Notes: generated by a model from the letters alone, not told the origin. DNA of 64,000 nt from Shinisaurus crocodilurus (GCA_021292165.1 CM037888.1:28447140-28511139), one strand, 5' to 3'. Positions 20,735-31,612 are shown, counted from the stretch's first letter. Made by a program: numbers and translations.

Positions 20735-21301
20735 ATAAGGCAGGTTGCAGTTCTGAGCACCTTTACTAAGTACTGCGTCCAGTTCTGGGCACCACACTTT
20801 AAGAAGGACGTAGACAAACTGGAGAGGGTTCAGAGGAGGGCAACAAGGATGATAAAGCGACTGGAAATGAGGAGAGACTGAAATGACCTATGAGGAGAGA
20901 CTGAAAGAACTGGGCATGTTTAGCCATCGGAAGAGGAGACTGAGGGGAGATATGATCGCACACTTCCAGTACTTAAAAGGGTTGTCACACAGAGGAGGGC
21001 CAGGAAGGATCTCTTCTCGATCATCCCAGTTTGCAGGACACGTAATAATGGGCTCAAGTTACAGGAACCCAGATTCCACCTAAATATCAAGAAAAAATTC
21101 CTGACTGTCAGAGGAATAAGACAATGGAACCAACTACCTAGGGAGGTGATGGGCTCTCCCACTCTGGAGGCATTCAAGGTGCAGCTGGACAGCCATCTGT
21201 CGGGGATGCTTTGACCTGGATTCCTGCATTGAGCAGGGGGTTGGGCTCGATGGCCTTGTGGGCCCCTTCCAACTCTACTTTTTCTATGATTCTATGATTC
21301 T
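20735..21301 (+). mobile_element. CR1 retrotransposon 3' end
   Basis: About 570 bp of the 3' end of a CR1 non-LTR retrotransposon. It includes the C-terminal reverse-transcriptase coding remnants (VQFWAPHFKKDVDKLERVQR, then a frameshifted [12 protein letters not shown] and FRLNIRKNFLTVR-like region), a GGAGGCATTCAAGGTGCAGC segment, the 3' UTR GGGTTGGGCTCGATGGCC, and the (ATTCTATG)n tail. Stops and frame breaks show it is inactive. Confidence 0.92.
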
Positions 21302-21376
21302 ATGAGATGTCAAGGACTGAACCTGGGACCTCCCGCGTGCAAAGCAGTTGCTCTGCCAAAGATCCCACTTTCTCCC
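21302..21376 (-). repeat. SINE head fragment
   Basis: Complement of the tRNA-like head of the 16768-type SINE: GGACTGAACCTGGGACCTCC and GTGCAAAGCAGTTGCTCTGC. It directly follows the CR1 tail. Confidence 0.6.
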
Positions 21377-21388
21377 ACTGGTAGGGAG

Positions 21389-21727
21389 CAGGGCTCGCGT
21401 CAAGGCTAGGCATGGTGGGGCACTTGCCAAGGGGCCATGCCCCATCAGGGGTCTATTGACAAGAGCTCCCTAGAGTACTCCTCCTCTTCACCATGGCAAC
21501 TTGCTTGTTCACCTGCCTCTTGCTCTGGCCCAGACAACGGTGGTGGTGAGGAGGAAGAGGAGCAGGAGATGCCCCTGCCGACTTGCTCTCTGCCTGTCAA
21601 GCAAGCAAGTGGCAGCAATGATGAGCATGAAGGGCAATAGCAGGTGGTGATACTGGAGGTGAGAAGGTAAACTCACTCAGGGAGGGGGCCCATGGAGAGT
21701 GTCTTCAAAAACCTGGAGCCAGCACTG
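21389..21727 (+). mobile_element. hAT-like GCATGGTGGGGCAC element
   Basis: A 339-bp element with ends CAGGGCTCGCGTCAAGGC and CTGGAGCCAGCACTG. The flanks GTAGGGAG and GCAGAGAG agree at 6 of 8 bases, consistent with a worn hAT target duplication. The interior has CAACTTGCTTGTTCACCTGC and TAAACTCACTCAGGGAGGG. No coding capacity. Confidence 0.75.
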
Positions 21728-21949
21728 GCAGAGAGAGCCCCAGGAGGGACTTGAATCAGCTGCTGTCAAATAATCAGGGCCTGGGCTCTTTCTCAGCTGG
21801 TTCCACCAAAGAAGACACACACAGCTCCGTCCTCCGCACACTGCAACAGCTAAGGCATGTTTTGAACTGTTGATAACATGCTGTAGCACAAGTATGTTGT
21901 TCTGGAATATCTTTTAACCCAAAGAAAAAACCACACTCTCTTAGTTTTA

Positions 21950-22196
21950 CAGTCATGCCTTGGATTGGGAGCATAATTCGTTCCGGAAACGTGCTTGTAA
22001 TCCAAAACACTCTTATATCAAAACGAAATCCCCCCCAAAAAAATTGTACAGAGATTTTTAATTTAAGCCGTACTACAGTACTTGTATTGCAAGACGTCGC
22101 TTGTATATCAAGTCAATAAATAAATAAATATTTAAAAATTTGCTTGTCCTGCAAAACGCTCTCAAACCAAGTTACTTGCAATCCAAGGTATTACTG
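21950..22196. mobile_element. Tc1/mariner (Tigger-like) MITE
   Basis: Terminal inverted repeats CAGTCATGCCTTGGATTG and CAATCCAAGGTATTACTG are flanked by TA on both sides. Interior arms TTATATCAAAACGAAATC and TGTATATCAAGTCAATA also mirror each other. The CAGT...TTGG termini with a TA duplication are typical of pogo/Tigger-type elements. Confidence 0.78.
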
Positions 22197-22299
22197 TATA
22201 TCCGGTGGATCACAAGTTCTTGCAGGGTCAATGAACGCAACAAGCGACAGATGGACAACTAGAACCTTTGGCAGTTCATAGGGGGTGGGGGAGACCTTG

Positions 22300-22440
22300 G
22301 GTGGCAAAAGTGAGTATGAGAAGTATAGATTTAAATATGGATTAAAATGCAAATTTTCATGCAGATTATTCTCAGATTAACGTGAAAAATGGGACGGAAT
22401 GGATTTATGGGTAAAAGCATGCAAAAGTAGCACAGACTTG
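22300..22440 (+). repeat. Fragment of TGCATATTTTTGCA AT-rich family
   Basis: Contains GCAAATTTTCATGCAGATTA and ACGTGAAAAATGGGACGGAA. It resembles parts of 38300-38780 and 53605-54000. Confidence 0.45.
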
Positions 22441-22764
22441 GAATAGACGGCTTTTCCTGTTAAACTGCCATAAAACTAATATAATGTTACATGGGTGCAC
22501 CACACTTCTGAGTGGTAAGACATTTCAGGCGGCTCCAGTTTCCTTAGAAGGGGGTCACTGGAGACTGATGGAGTTTCTATGATATAAGGTTTATTTATAC
22601 ATAGATACAGGGTAGCTGAGCATAAGATGTGGGTTCAAAGCGTTAACACTCCCACGAAATTCCTGCTCCCCATCTAGGGAACACATGGTTCCACAGGATT
22701 TCATGCAGACAGAGAGCAACATCAGCTCTCTGTCTCCTTTTCAGATCCAGTTCCAACACAGGCT

Positions 22765-22945
22765 GGCTTCCTTAATAAATAGGAATCCTTTTAGCTGTTT
22801 AAGCTGTTTTGAACTTTGTATATTGAAATTTTTTTGTATCAGTATTTTATTATTGTATTTGTGTTTTGTGAATTGCTGTGAACCACCCAGAGAGCTTCGC
22901 TATTGGGTGGTATAGAAATGAAATGAATAAACAGAAATTTATCCT
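22765..22945 (+). mobile_element. LINE 3' UTR tail
   Basis: AT-rich sequence ending GTGAACCACCCAGAGAGCTT and GGTGGTATAGAAATGAAATG, a typical squamate/amniote non-LTR retrotransposon 3' end. A minus copy of the terminal ~70 bp is at 57345-57420. Clade (CR1/L2/other) not assigned. Confidence 0.6.
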
Positions 22946-22949
22946 GCTA

Positions 22950-24290
22950 CACACAAGAGACCTCTTTCACTCCCTCCCCTTGTCTAGTGGGGGGAAGAAA
23001 GCTGAGCCATCTCCACCCATCACCCATGCTTTCTTGGGTCATGCTCCCACTGAAACAGAATTGCCAGAATGTTCCTGGCTGTCAACCATCTTTTTCAGGT
23101 CTTGAGATATTCCCTCAAAGCACCCACACTGATAGCTCTGTTACACAATTATTGAGGTCAAGGGGGTTACATAGTTGGAAGCGATCCTGGTTCTCCTTGC
23201 AGTCATAGGCACTGGGCTGTAAGGGACCCTTAAAGGTCATTCAGACCAAGACCAAGCACATAACAATATATTTGCAGAGTAGTAGATGTATCACAAGGTT
23301 GACAGACATCAATCACACTGGCAGGAGTGAGGTTTTCCTTGACTTTCATTCTCTGAGCACAGAATAAAAACTGAGAATGTAAAAGACCCCAGTAGATTGG
23401 GATTATCCCCTCCCCTCCCCCCAAATAATCCTCAGCAACTTTCATAAGTCATAGTGTTTACGCTGTGGTCTTTTATGCAGAAGTGACACTTTTCAAATAT
23501 AGCTTGTGACGCTTCTTGCATCATGGCTGTGGGAATCTTTTGCAGCTGAGCAGCAATTTTAGCAAATCCTTTTTCTACCATAAAAAGCATAAGACACATC
23601 CTGGATATCCTCAAGCGCCTGTTTCTTACAGGGGCAGAGATATCTTTGGAAGCATCAAGGAGTAAATTATAGGAGCAGGGAAAATAACTCCATGAAGAAC
23701 ATTATGTTCTTCTGATACATGCACTGGGGCCATTTTGTTTTGACAGAGATGGATAGATCCTTGGGTCATTTTTAGCACTTCTCTGTTCTTTATTCTGAGC
23801 TCATCACTCCTCTGTGATTGATGAAGTACAGAAAGGAGGGAAAAGATGCATTACATATTTCACCCCGGCGTGGCAACACATGGCAAAGTTAGATGAAAAG
23901 TCCTTTCTCACCTTCAACCTCCCAGTCCTCAATCTCAAATGAACATTTTGTGAAAAGGCAATCTTTTTTTTCCCCCTGACAGAAAAATGCCAAATGATTT
24001 TCTTCTTAGGGAAGAAAATTAGTTTCACTCCATTAAGAAGTGCCATGACATTACACACAACAACAATGAGGGAGGCTTGCTCCACCATGTAAACTGATAG
24101 ACTTGGTGGAATTTGTGGATGAGGAAAAGATGTGGACATAGATGTTTGACTTTGCAAGGAAACCACAGAGATGACTTATGGTGAAGATGGATGTACAGTC
24201 TTCAGAGCAGTGGGGCCAGGAAGGAGGACATTTGTGGTATCTCTTCTCCTGGACGAGCTTTGAAAAATACTAGTCTGCAAATGTTCACGG
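22950..24290. other. No recognised feature
   Basis: About 1.3 kb without a clear repeat. Two minus-strand open frames (60 codons ending at 23432; 120 codons at 23804-24166) show no domain I can name. This could be a decayed transposon body or host sequence. Confidence 0.3.
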
Positions 24291-24296
24291 TCAGTG

Positions 24297-25095
24297 CTCG
24301 GTATCAAAAAGATCTGGAGCTCAGGCCCACAAGACAAAAAAATGCACACATTTGCATATGTTAATTTACATATGCTCTAAAGTAGGGGTTCTCAACCAGT
24401 GGGGAATTCCCCCCCCGGGGGGGGATTTTTAGGGTTTCAGGGGGGAAAATGGAACCACAGACTCAAACTATTGGAATACCGATCTTTCTACAAATTACAA
24501 ATCTACAGATTGTACATAATCTACAGGACATCATACAGATTAAACTAAAAATAAAGATAAATATTTCACTTGTTATCTGTGGAAATATTCCATTTATACT
24601 ATAATGCATATGTACCAATATAGGGAAAAAATAAAAGATTTTCAATATTAAATGCATATTATTTGGAATGCAACTTTTGAGTCAGACAATCTTGGAAAGA
24701 TTCTGACATATGGCGAAAAGGGTGCACGGGGGCAAAAATGGTTGAGAACCACTGCTCTAAAGTCTGTAAAGGACCCTGTCTCCTGAGGGCAGCCCTATTT
24801 GTAAAAAGGGATGTCTGGACAGAGGAGAGGAGGGCATTTGATTTCAGAAAAAAAAGCCTCAGGCAGGCAGATTCAGGGGTGGGGGAAGCAAGAGGTGGAG
24901 CACATGTGGGCAAAAAGTCAGCTTATCCAGGGGGATCGGATGCAACAGAGATCCTCAGGGCCCCTGCACCTTTATTTCAGCAAGTGCCCATGGACAGCAG
25001 GGTGGTGGGGCAGAGGGCCTCCCAGAGATCTGGGACTCCAAATGAAAGATTCAGGGATCCAGCCCTAGTGGGCCATCCCCTAATACCACCTCTGG
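24297..25095 (+). mobile_element. 440-bp hAT-like repeat, interrupted
   Basis: Plus-strand copy of the 7504-7945 element, starting near GTGCTCGGTATCAAAAAGAT and ending AATACCACCTCTG. It is split by a complete hAT element (24383-24754) with an exact TSD. Deleting the insertion and one TSD copy gives CATATGCTCTAAAGTCTG, as in 7504-7945. Confidence 0.85.
24383..24754. mobile_element. AT-rich hAT element nested in older hAT
   Basis: A 372-bp element with ends TAGGGGTTCTCAACCAGTGG and GGTTGAGAACCACTG, flanked by exact 8-bp CTCTAAAG (24375-24382 and 24755-24762). The right end gives the standard CAGTGGTTCTCAACC hAT terminus; the first base on the left has changed from C to T. The interior is AT-rich with no long ORF. 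A Charlie-like group is likely from the terminus. Confidence 0.9.
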
Positions 25096-25128
25096 TTGAG
25101 AACTAACTAGTGGAGGGTATTGCTGTAT

Positions 25129-25305
25129 TCCCTAACCTGGTTCCCTCCAGATGGTTTGGACAAACTCCCATCTGCCTCAGCCAGCAGGGCCAGTGGTCAG
25201 GAATGCTGGAAGTTTATTTATTTATTATATGTATATCCCACCTTTTTTCCTGCAAGCTGTAGTCTAAAACATCTGGAGGAGGGCTCCAGGCTGAGGAAGG
25301 CTTCA
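25129..25305. repeat. CCCTCCAGATG MITE split by a SINE tail
   Basis: Left arm AACCTGGTTCCCTCCAGATG and right arm ACATCTGGAGGAGGGC surround a short insert at about 25214-25256. The insert is the complement of a SINE 3' end (TATCCCACCTTTTTTCCTGC after TATTTATTTATTA). Confidence 0.6.
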
Positions 25306-25321
25306 GCAGTGGTTTGGTACA

Positions 25322-25577
25322 TACGCTTGGGGCTCAAGTTACAGGAACCCAGATTCCATCTAAACATCCGGAAAAATTTCCTGACTGTCAGAGCAATAAG
25401 ACGATGGAATCAACTACCTAGGGAGGTGGTGGGCTCTTCCACTCTGGAGGCATTCAAGGTGCGGCTGGACGGCCATCTGTCGGGGATGCTTTGACCTGGA
25501 TTCCTGCACTGAGCAGGGGGTTGGACTCGATGGCCCTGTAGGCCCCTTCCAACTCTACCTTTCTATGATTCTATGAC
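25322..25577 (+). mobile_element. CR1 retrotransposon 3' end
   Basis: Short 5'-truncated CR1 copy: GGCTCAAGTTACAGGAACCC through GGAGGCATTCAAGGTGCGGC and GGTTGGACTCGATGGCCCTG to CTATGATTCTATGA. It retains the FHLNIRKNFLTVRAIRRWNQ coding remnant, so it is fairly young. Confidence 0.92.
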
Positions 25578-25720
25578 TGCCTAGGTATGCAGAAGTGTAA
25601 ATTGATAGAAAAAATGTGACACCCCCCGCCCCAAATGGCACAACTAAGACCTGTGCGCTTCCAGGACCTATGAAATGTTGAGGGCACATGTCCATTTCCC
25701 TTTCCCCCCACACCCCAATG

Positions 25721-25840
25721 AACTCTAATTAGGCTCCCAATGGAGGCTGGATATAGAACTGGATAATGGAGGCTGGATAATGGAGGCTGGATAATGAACT
25801 CTAATTAGGCTCCCAATGGAGGCTGGATATAGAGCCCCAG
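25721..25840 (+). repeat. Local tandem duplication
   Basis: The unit AACTCTAATTAGGCTCCCAA plus TGGAGGCTGGATATAGA occurs twice. Between the copies, GGATAATGGAGGCT is itself repeated three times. No inverted ends; it looks like slippage or local duplication, not a mobile element. Confidence 0.8.
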
Positions 25841-25970
25841 CCAGCCAGCAGCAACACCATGCCACAAAATGCTGGGGATACAATGCAACATTTTGCATTG
25901 CATGCATATTTATGAGGTGGTGATTCGTGAATGCAATACGCTTTCAAAGAGGAAGCATAATAAATCAGAT

Positions 25971-25999
25971 TTATAATAATAATAATAATAATAATAATA

Positions 26000-26038
<39 letters not shown>
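25971..26038. repeat. (AAT)n-(ATT)n inverted microsatellite
   Basis: A run of about ten AAT units switches directly into about thirteen ATT units. The tract is self-complementary and could extrude as a hairpin or cruciform. Confidence 0.93.
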
Positions 26039-26224
26039 TCTGGCTGCTTGTGAGTCCAGAATAACTGCAGACCAAGGGCAGAGGCCTATTCATCTCTTAG
26101 ACACGGCACTAGAAAAGACAAGAAGTCGATAATAAGCATGCTTCTAATGTTCTGATGAAAGGCACAAGTCCTTGACAGATTTGAAAAAAGTTAATCAGTA
26201 GTTTTAACCAAAAATGCGAAAGAA

Positions 26225-26645
26225 ATGTACGATAGGGGGCTACTCTACATTAGGCTTTAAATCCATTTTAACCCACCACTTTACCGAGGCCTCGGCTTCC
26301 GGATTCTTTCCAGGATTAAGATCAGCTCCTTTACACAATTCCCCCCCCCCCGGGCCTTTCTTTCTCTGCTTTTCTAGATGTTCTATTACACAACCACACG
26401 GTGGTGCTGTGGTATAGTGGAACTGTGAAAATACACGACCATTTTATAGCATTTTATAGCATGGTAGCCCTTTAATAGCTCATTTTCATTCTAAAAAAAA
26501 AAAAAGCAGTGGAAATGCTCTGAAAGCACAGGAGAGGCCCTGCAGGATGACAATGCTGTGGGTAAAGCACCCACAAACTACTGTGGGTGGGTGAGGAATA
26601 CAAGAGCAGAATAAATGCTTTACATTTACACAGATTAAAGGTGTC
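26225..26645 (+). repeat. TACTCTACAT repeat (MITE-like)
   Basis: Diverged copy of the element at 52275-52659. Shared landmarks in order are CTTCCGGATTCTTTCCAGGA, a C run, TTCTATTACACAACCACACG, GTGGTGCTGTGGTATAGTGG, an A run, and AAGCACCCACAAACTACTGT. The terminal repeat is poorly preserved here. Confidence 0.7.
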
Positions 26646-27071
26646 AATTTCCAGCACTTTTTTTTAAACTTGCTGTGCCTGTATCAGTTTGTATCAGCTT
26701 GGTTTGAACTTTTGCACAATTGTAGACCTCATCAGGTTGACCATGGAAGCCACATTCCATGTTGTTACCATAACTGTTGTCATTTTTATAAGCGATAGAA
26801 TGTTTAGGCTTATAATGGCAGAACCTTTTTCTTTTTCTTTTCTGAGACTCAATTTAACTAAAAGGGCACTCTTGGGCCCCTTTAATATTCCTGCTTTGGT
26901 GAGGGGAGTGGAATTTTGGTGAGGGGGATCCAAATATCCCCTGACTGATAACCCAGTTGGACATTAAACTGCTCTAAAATCTGTCTTGAGAGACATCTCA
27001 AGTTGATGTGAAGTCCATATTTGTCCATTTTATGTCGGCTTGGTGGAGCTCCGTCTGTCGAGCCAGACAAC

Positions 27072-27196
27072 AGACTTCCTCAACCTGGTGCCCTCTAAAT
27101 GTGTTGGACACCAGCTCCCACCATCCCCGGCTGGCTGGGGAAGATGGGAGCTGTTGTCCAATGCATATGGAGGGCACCAGGTTGGGAAGGCTGGTG
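27072..27196. repeat. MITE, CCCTCCAGATG palindromic family
   Basis: Arms CTTCCTCAACCTGGTGCCCT and AGGGCACCAGGTTGGGAAGG form a clean palindrome. The centre is CACCATCCCCGGCTGGCTGGGG. This is one of the best-preserved copies here. Confidence 0.75.
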
Positions 27197-27199
27197 TAG

Positions 27200-28155
27200 A
27201 GCGTATGGAAAGGAAAGACTCTTTGTTTTTTCTTTGGCCTTGGATGGAGATACAAAGATTAACCTTGAAAGGAAATAACCTCTTGCTGTGAGATGGTCAT
27301 CCTCCTGAGCAAGCTGATTTATCAAAGGGGAAGTTAACATTCCATCTGGGCTGATACTGTTTTTCTTCCATGGGATATGACTGGTGGCGAGGGGGGGGGG
27401 AATACAAGCTGAAAATTGGTGTCAGGGTCCTAAGCCTTCTAGTTGTCAACAACGTGAAGATAAATACATCCAAGCCCTAATCCATCACCTCTCGTGAACC
27501 TACAAAGACCAGAAGGAACAAGGGTGGAGGGAGCGGGGAAATGGCTCATAGTCATACCCCCTTTAATAATGTTGTGGTTGTATTTGTGAAGCTGTACATT
27601 TCAAGAGCTTTATTTTTAGAAAAGGAGGGCGGGGAATACATTTCTGTATCTCCGCACAAAGAATGGCTTAAGATGACCTGTTGGGTTTTTCTAATCGTAA
27701 CTATCCTCCTTGGGAGAGGGTGGGTGGGGAGGGTTCTTCCCACGCAGATACTCTGGCTGTGGGCAGCGGTGCAGTGGCTTTCGAAGAAATGACTGACCGG
27801 TAATTTTAGAATCTGGACTTGGTGGTCTTGTACGGGGACCCCCTGTTTAGATGGTAGTGTATATTAGTTGACTCACTTCAAGGTGTAGTAAGCCAGGCCA
27901 CCTGCTGCTGAGTTTGGGGGCCCTCCTGCTAATTCTGCTGAGCGGGACCCCACACTTCTGCCCCAGAGTCCTACCCTGACAGCACCACTGGCTGCTGTGA
28001 TGCTGGCACAATGCAGGCAGCTGTGAAGGAGCCTCTCTGTCCCACCAGCTCCAGACAAAAGCTCACATCAAGCCACCCAAAGGGTCCTGACTGAGGTACC
28101 AACACCAGCACCCGAGCAGCCACTCCTTTCTAAAGCAAATGGTCTCTCAACATTC
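27200..28155. other. No recognised feature
   Basis: No repeat or gene that I can support. It includes a G run near 27390. Confidence 0.3.
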
Positions 28156-28164
28156 TCTATTATA

Positions 28165-28520
28165 TTTGTGGCCAGGGAAATTGATGGGATCCATCGTGCA
28201 GAATTTCTCATGAGTGGGGCTCACCGTTACTGGCAGTAGCATAGCTTCTTTCTTGTGTCCTAACTTGGGTCTCCTCCTCCTCCTCCTCCTCCTCCTCCTC
28301 CTGCCACTGCAAGTGACAACATCAGCAACTGTTTTGGTAGCTTGGCCACTATTTTGCATCTTCCACAATGCCCTGGACCAAGGGCATTGTGGCAAGGGGG
28401 GGGGTGACAGTTGCCAAGGTGGGCCACTGGAAGCAAGAACCAGCTGCAGCCAACACAGAAACATGTGTTGCTGTGGCAAAGACTGCAGTGCAGAGGCCAT
28501 CTTTCTATAGGGCTCCCAAC
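28165..28520 (+). repeat. Fragment of unclassified dispersed repeat
   Basis: Shares GCAACTGTTTTGGTAGCTTG, CACTATTTTGCATCTTCCAC and AATGCCC with 36120-36190 and 41165-41240. A (TCC)n run at 28263-28302 makes the poly-L and poly-R frames here. Confidence 0.55.
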
Positions 28521-28874
28521 AGCTCCCAGCTGGGCTGCATTAGCAGACCTGGGACAGCTGGAGGTCTGGGGCAGGATCCTGCGAAGGCAGCAGGAGGCTG
28601 GGCTGCTGTCCAGGCAGCAGCCACTAGATGGAGCTGTGGCGCTGCGCTGGCGGAGCAGATCCTGACGCCCCCATTTTACAAAATTAGGATCTTAAACAGG
28701 AAGCCATGTGCCTGGCATTTCTGGATAGTCCACAGTTTGGGTACAATGTTACCCTTGGCCAAATGGACTGGAGTAATTCCATGAATGAGTCCACGGAGGG
28801 TTCTTATAACTCCTTGTTTCGATTTAGGGAACCTGATGTCTTCCGCCTTACTGGAGCCACCAAATAAGGAAGAG

Positions 28875-29238
28875 GAAGGAATGAACAGATAAAAGGAAGG
28901 ATGTCTTGCACAGTACATAGTTAAACTGTGGAATTCGCCACCACAGGATGTGGTGATGGCCACCAACTTGTATGGCTTCCAAGGGGGATTGGACAAATTC
29001 ATGGAGGAGAAGGCTATCAATGGCTACTAGTCCTGATGGCTGTATGCTACTGACAGGATCAGAGGCAGTATGCCTATGTGCACCAGTTGCTGGGGAACAT
29101 GGGCGGGAGGGTGCTGTTGCCCTCATGTCCTGCTTGTGGGTTTCCCGTGGGTTGGCCCACCGTGGGAGCAGAATGCTGGATTAGATGGACCCCCCTTGGT
29201 CCGATCCAGAATCAGGGCTCGTCTTATGTTTTCATGAG
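28875..29238 (+). mobile_element. CR1-type LINE 3' end (second subfamily)
   Basis: Coding remnant FATTGCGDG-like region: CTGTGGAATTCGCCACCACA, GGATTGGACAAATTCATGGA. It is followed by a 3' UTR with AATGCTGGATTAGATGGACC and the end CTTATGTTTTCAT. This tail type is widespread in squamates. Related fragments are at 33556-33745, 44530-44590 and 58530-58712. Confidence 0.8.
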
Positions 29239-29244
29239 GCCCCC

Positions 29245-30030
29245 AAAAGACAGAAGATGGATGGCACTTAAACTGATCTGCACCTGAGGTGACTACACAG
29301 GTATTCCATTGAAAAAGGTCAGGATTCATGTGGTCTGAGTAAAGATGGGGAAAGTGCTGTAAAAACATGGATAGGCCAGGGGTCAGTGACAACATAATCT
29401 GATTTTTCCGTAAAAAGTGAGTGAATAGAAGGACAGGAACTCTGGACTAAACGGCTAGTGTGGATGGTCCCATATTACAACGGCATGTCCTGTCTAGTTA
29501 CGGCAACTCCACATACATCTTCACTTCTCTGTGCTCCTTGCTTCTGCTATCAGTGTCTAACGATTTTTAAGAGAATGGTAACTTACTATGCCTCTTCCTT
29601 GCCCAACTATGGATTTTAGTTCTCCTCACAGTCATCTGCATCCTGTCCAGTAGATGGCAGCATTGCCTCATGGACTGATAAACTCTGCAGCTGTTGCAAC
29701 ATATCAGGGCCAAACTATACTTTCTTCAAACCATGCATCGGCTCATTGACCTCAGTGTAAGCGCATGGCCCCAATTTGGATCAAGACTGTGGTGCTGAGA
29801 TTTAAGCTTCCCCTCCCTCCATTTTGTCCTGAACTTCCACCCCCACAGAGTGGGGGGACGACCACATCTCCATTGATTCCAAGAACATGTCGTTTGGCCC
29901 TCATATAGCACATTTTCTCTAGCAAATACTGTTCTGAGGAGCAATTAAAGGCATGAGCGTTATATGAAAAGATCATTGTTTGGTGGTTCAAGAGCTTCTA
30001 CAGCTCACAGTTTCAAGTTTGACAATCCAC
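29245..30030. other. No recognised feature
   Basis: No repeat or gene recognised. Confidence 0.3.
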
Positions 30031-30129
30031 TTTGTTTGTTTGTTTGTTTATTTATTTATTTATTCTTTCAAATATTCCAGGTTGCCCTTTAGGGCACAAA
30101 CCCCACTGAAGGCTGCTCACAAAATAAAC

Positions 30130-30221
30130 AAGAAGAAGAAGAAGAAGAAGAAGAAGAAGAAGAAGAAGAAGAAGAAGAAGAAGAAGAAGAAGAAGAAGAA
30201 GAAGAAGAAGAAGAAGAAGAA
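30130..30221. repeat. (AAG)n microsatellite
   Basis: About thirty uninterrupted AAG units. The poly-K, poly-L and poly-S open frames in all phases are products of this run. Confidence 0.97.
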
Positions 30222-30384
30222 TTAGAATTAATAAAAGCCAGTGACAATAATAAAGCAGAGACACACACCCCGCCAACCCACTCCCAAAAACAAGAAATAT
30301 TTGCAGTCAAATCTATCAGTAGTACCATAAAAGCACAACTCAGGAGAATGCCATGGAAAATAAATGAGTCTGAAGCGGTATCTT

Positions 30385-30856
30385 CAGAGGTGTTGTTGTT
30401 AGGGGGTGGCCCACTAGGGCTAGAGCCCTGAATCATTCATTTGGAGCCCCAAATCTCTGGGAGGCCCTCTGCCCCACCACCCTGGTGTCCATGGGCACTT
30501 GCTGAAAGAAAGGGACCGGGGCCCTGAGGATCTCTCTTGCATCTGATCCCCATGGAGTAGCTAGCTTTGTGCCCACATGTGCTTCACTTCCTGCTGCCCC
30601 CCCTTGAATCTTCCTGGCTGAGTTTTTCTCCTGAAATCAAATGCCCTCTTCTCCTCTTTCCATACATCCCTTTTTTTTTTTTACAAACAGGGGTGTCCTT
30701 AGGAGACAGGCTCCTTTAAAGACACACACACAGAGAGAGAGAGAGAGAGACTTCTTTTGAGCATATGTAAATTAGCATATGCATATTTGTGCTCTTTTTC
30801 TTTTTTGGTCCTGTGGGCTTGAACCTGGATCTTTCCGGTACCTAGCACTCCCCCTG
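30385..30856 (-). mobile_element. 440-bp hAT-like repeat
   Basis: Minus copy of the 7504 family, from CAGAGGTGTTGTTGTTAGGG to GTACCTAGCACTCCCCCTG. The flanks GGTATCTT and GCTTTCTT agree at 6 of 8 bases, consistent with a decayed TSD. It contains a (GA)n/(CA)n tract at about 30720-30750. Confidence 0.82.
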
Positions 30857-31082
30857 GCTTTCTTGAAGGTCTGTAGTGCTGGAGCTTGATGGACTTCAGT
30901 TGCCAACACCATGCCTCTTAGATGTTTTCTAAGACATTGTGGTGTGGTGATGGTGGTGGGCGGGTTAGTAGGTGAAGAATTTAAAACATTTCCTATTAAC
31001 AGGTTGTTCTGTGAAGCCAGATCCAGAAACCTAGGATATTGCCTTATACCATACCAGCCTTCCCTGACTGGGAAACAAAGCC

Positions 31083-31612
31083 AGATCACTGGTAGGTCTG
31101 GTTCAGTATAGTCTACACCAGGAGTGAGGCACCACTTTCCGCCGGAGGGCTGAATTCCATTTCTGAGAAGATCTCGGGGGCCGCATTCCAGTGATGGGCG
31201 GGGCTGAAAGCAAAATGAGTGGGGTCAAAAGCAAAATGGGTGAGGCCAAAATACCAAAAGAAAAACAGAAAAACCAACCCCCGCATATTTTAGCTTAAAG
31301 CTGTTACTACCAGCCACTATGCCTTAGAGGAGGTATTACAACCCTTTAGAAAGAGGGGGAAACCATGCAAAAGCTGGAAAACGACCGAATGATTGGTGGT
31401 CAGAAGAAGGGGTTGTGGCCAGGAAAAGGGCCGTGGCCGTCTGGGAAATCCTGCAGCGTCCCCACCCCTATTCTATGCTGATGGCCCGCAGCTCTTGCTC
31501 TCCAGGGTTTCAGACAGCGGCCTTTCCTCGTCAACTCTGGAGATGTTGTGGATTGGACCGGGGAACTTCTGCATGCAAAGCACGAGCTCTACATCTGAGC
31601 TACTGCCCATCC
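31083..31612 (-). mobile_element. tRNA-derived SINE interrupted by a hAT element
   Basis: The SINE tail/body (CACTGGTAGGTCTGGTTCAG, TATAGTCTACAC) stops at 31118. It resumes at 31479 with TGATGGCCCGCAGCTCTTGC and CTCCAGGGTTTCAGACAGCG, and continues to the tRNA-like head (CTTCTGCATGCAAAGCACGA). Comparison with 16768-16965 shows that the two halves join at the insertion site. Confidence 0.78.
31119..31470 (+). mobile_element. CAGGGCTGTCAAACC-family hAT, nested in SINE
   Basis: A 352-bp element aligning along its length with 60354-60698: CATTCCAGTGATGGGCGGGG, CATATTTTAGCTTAAAGCTG, TTACAACCCTTTAGA, AATGATTGGTGGTCAG. The flanks GTCTACAC and TTCTATGC are a worn 8-bp duplication (5 of 8). It sits exactly at the break in the SINE. 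Confidence 0.75.

Noticed and set aside
25721..25840. CRISPR-like direct repeats
   Set aside because: The repeats are contiguous and eukaryotic. There are no regular spacers.
28147..28510. Poly-L / poly-R frames
   Set aside because: Products of the (TCC)n run in a dispersed repeat.
30052..30436. Poly-K, poly-L and poly-S frames
   Set aside because: Products of the (AAG)n microsatellite.
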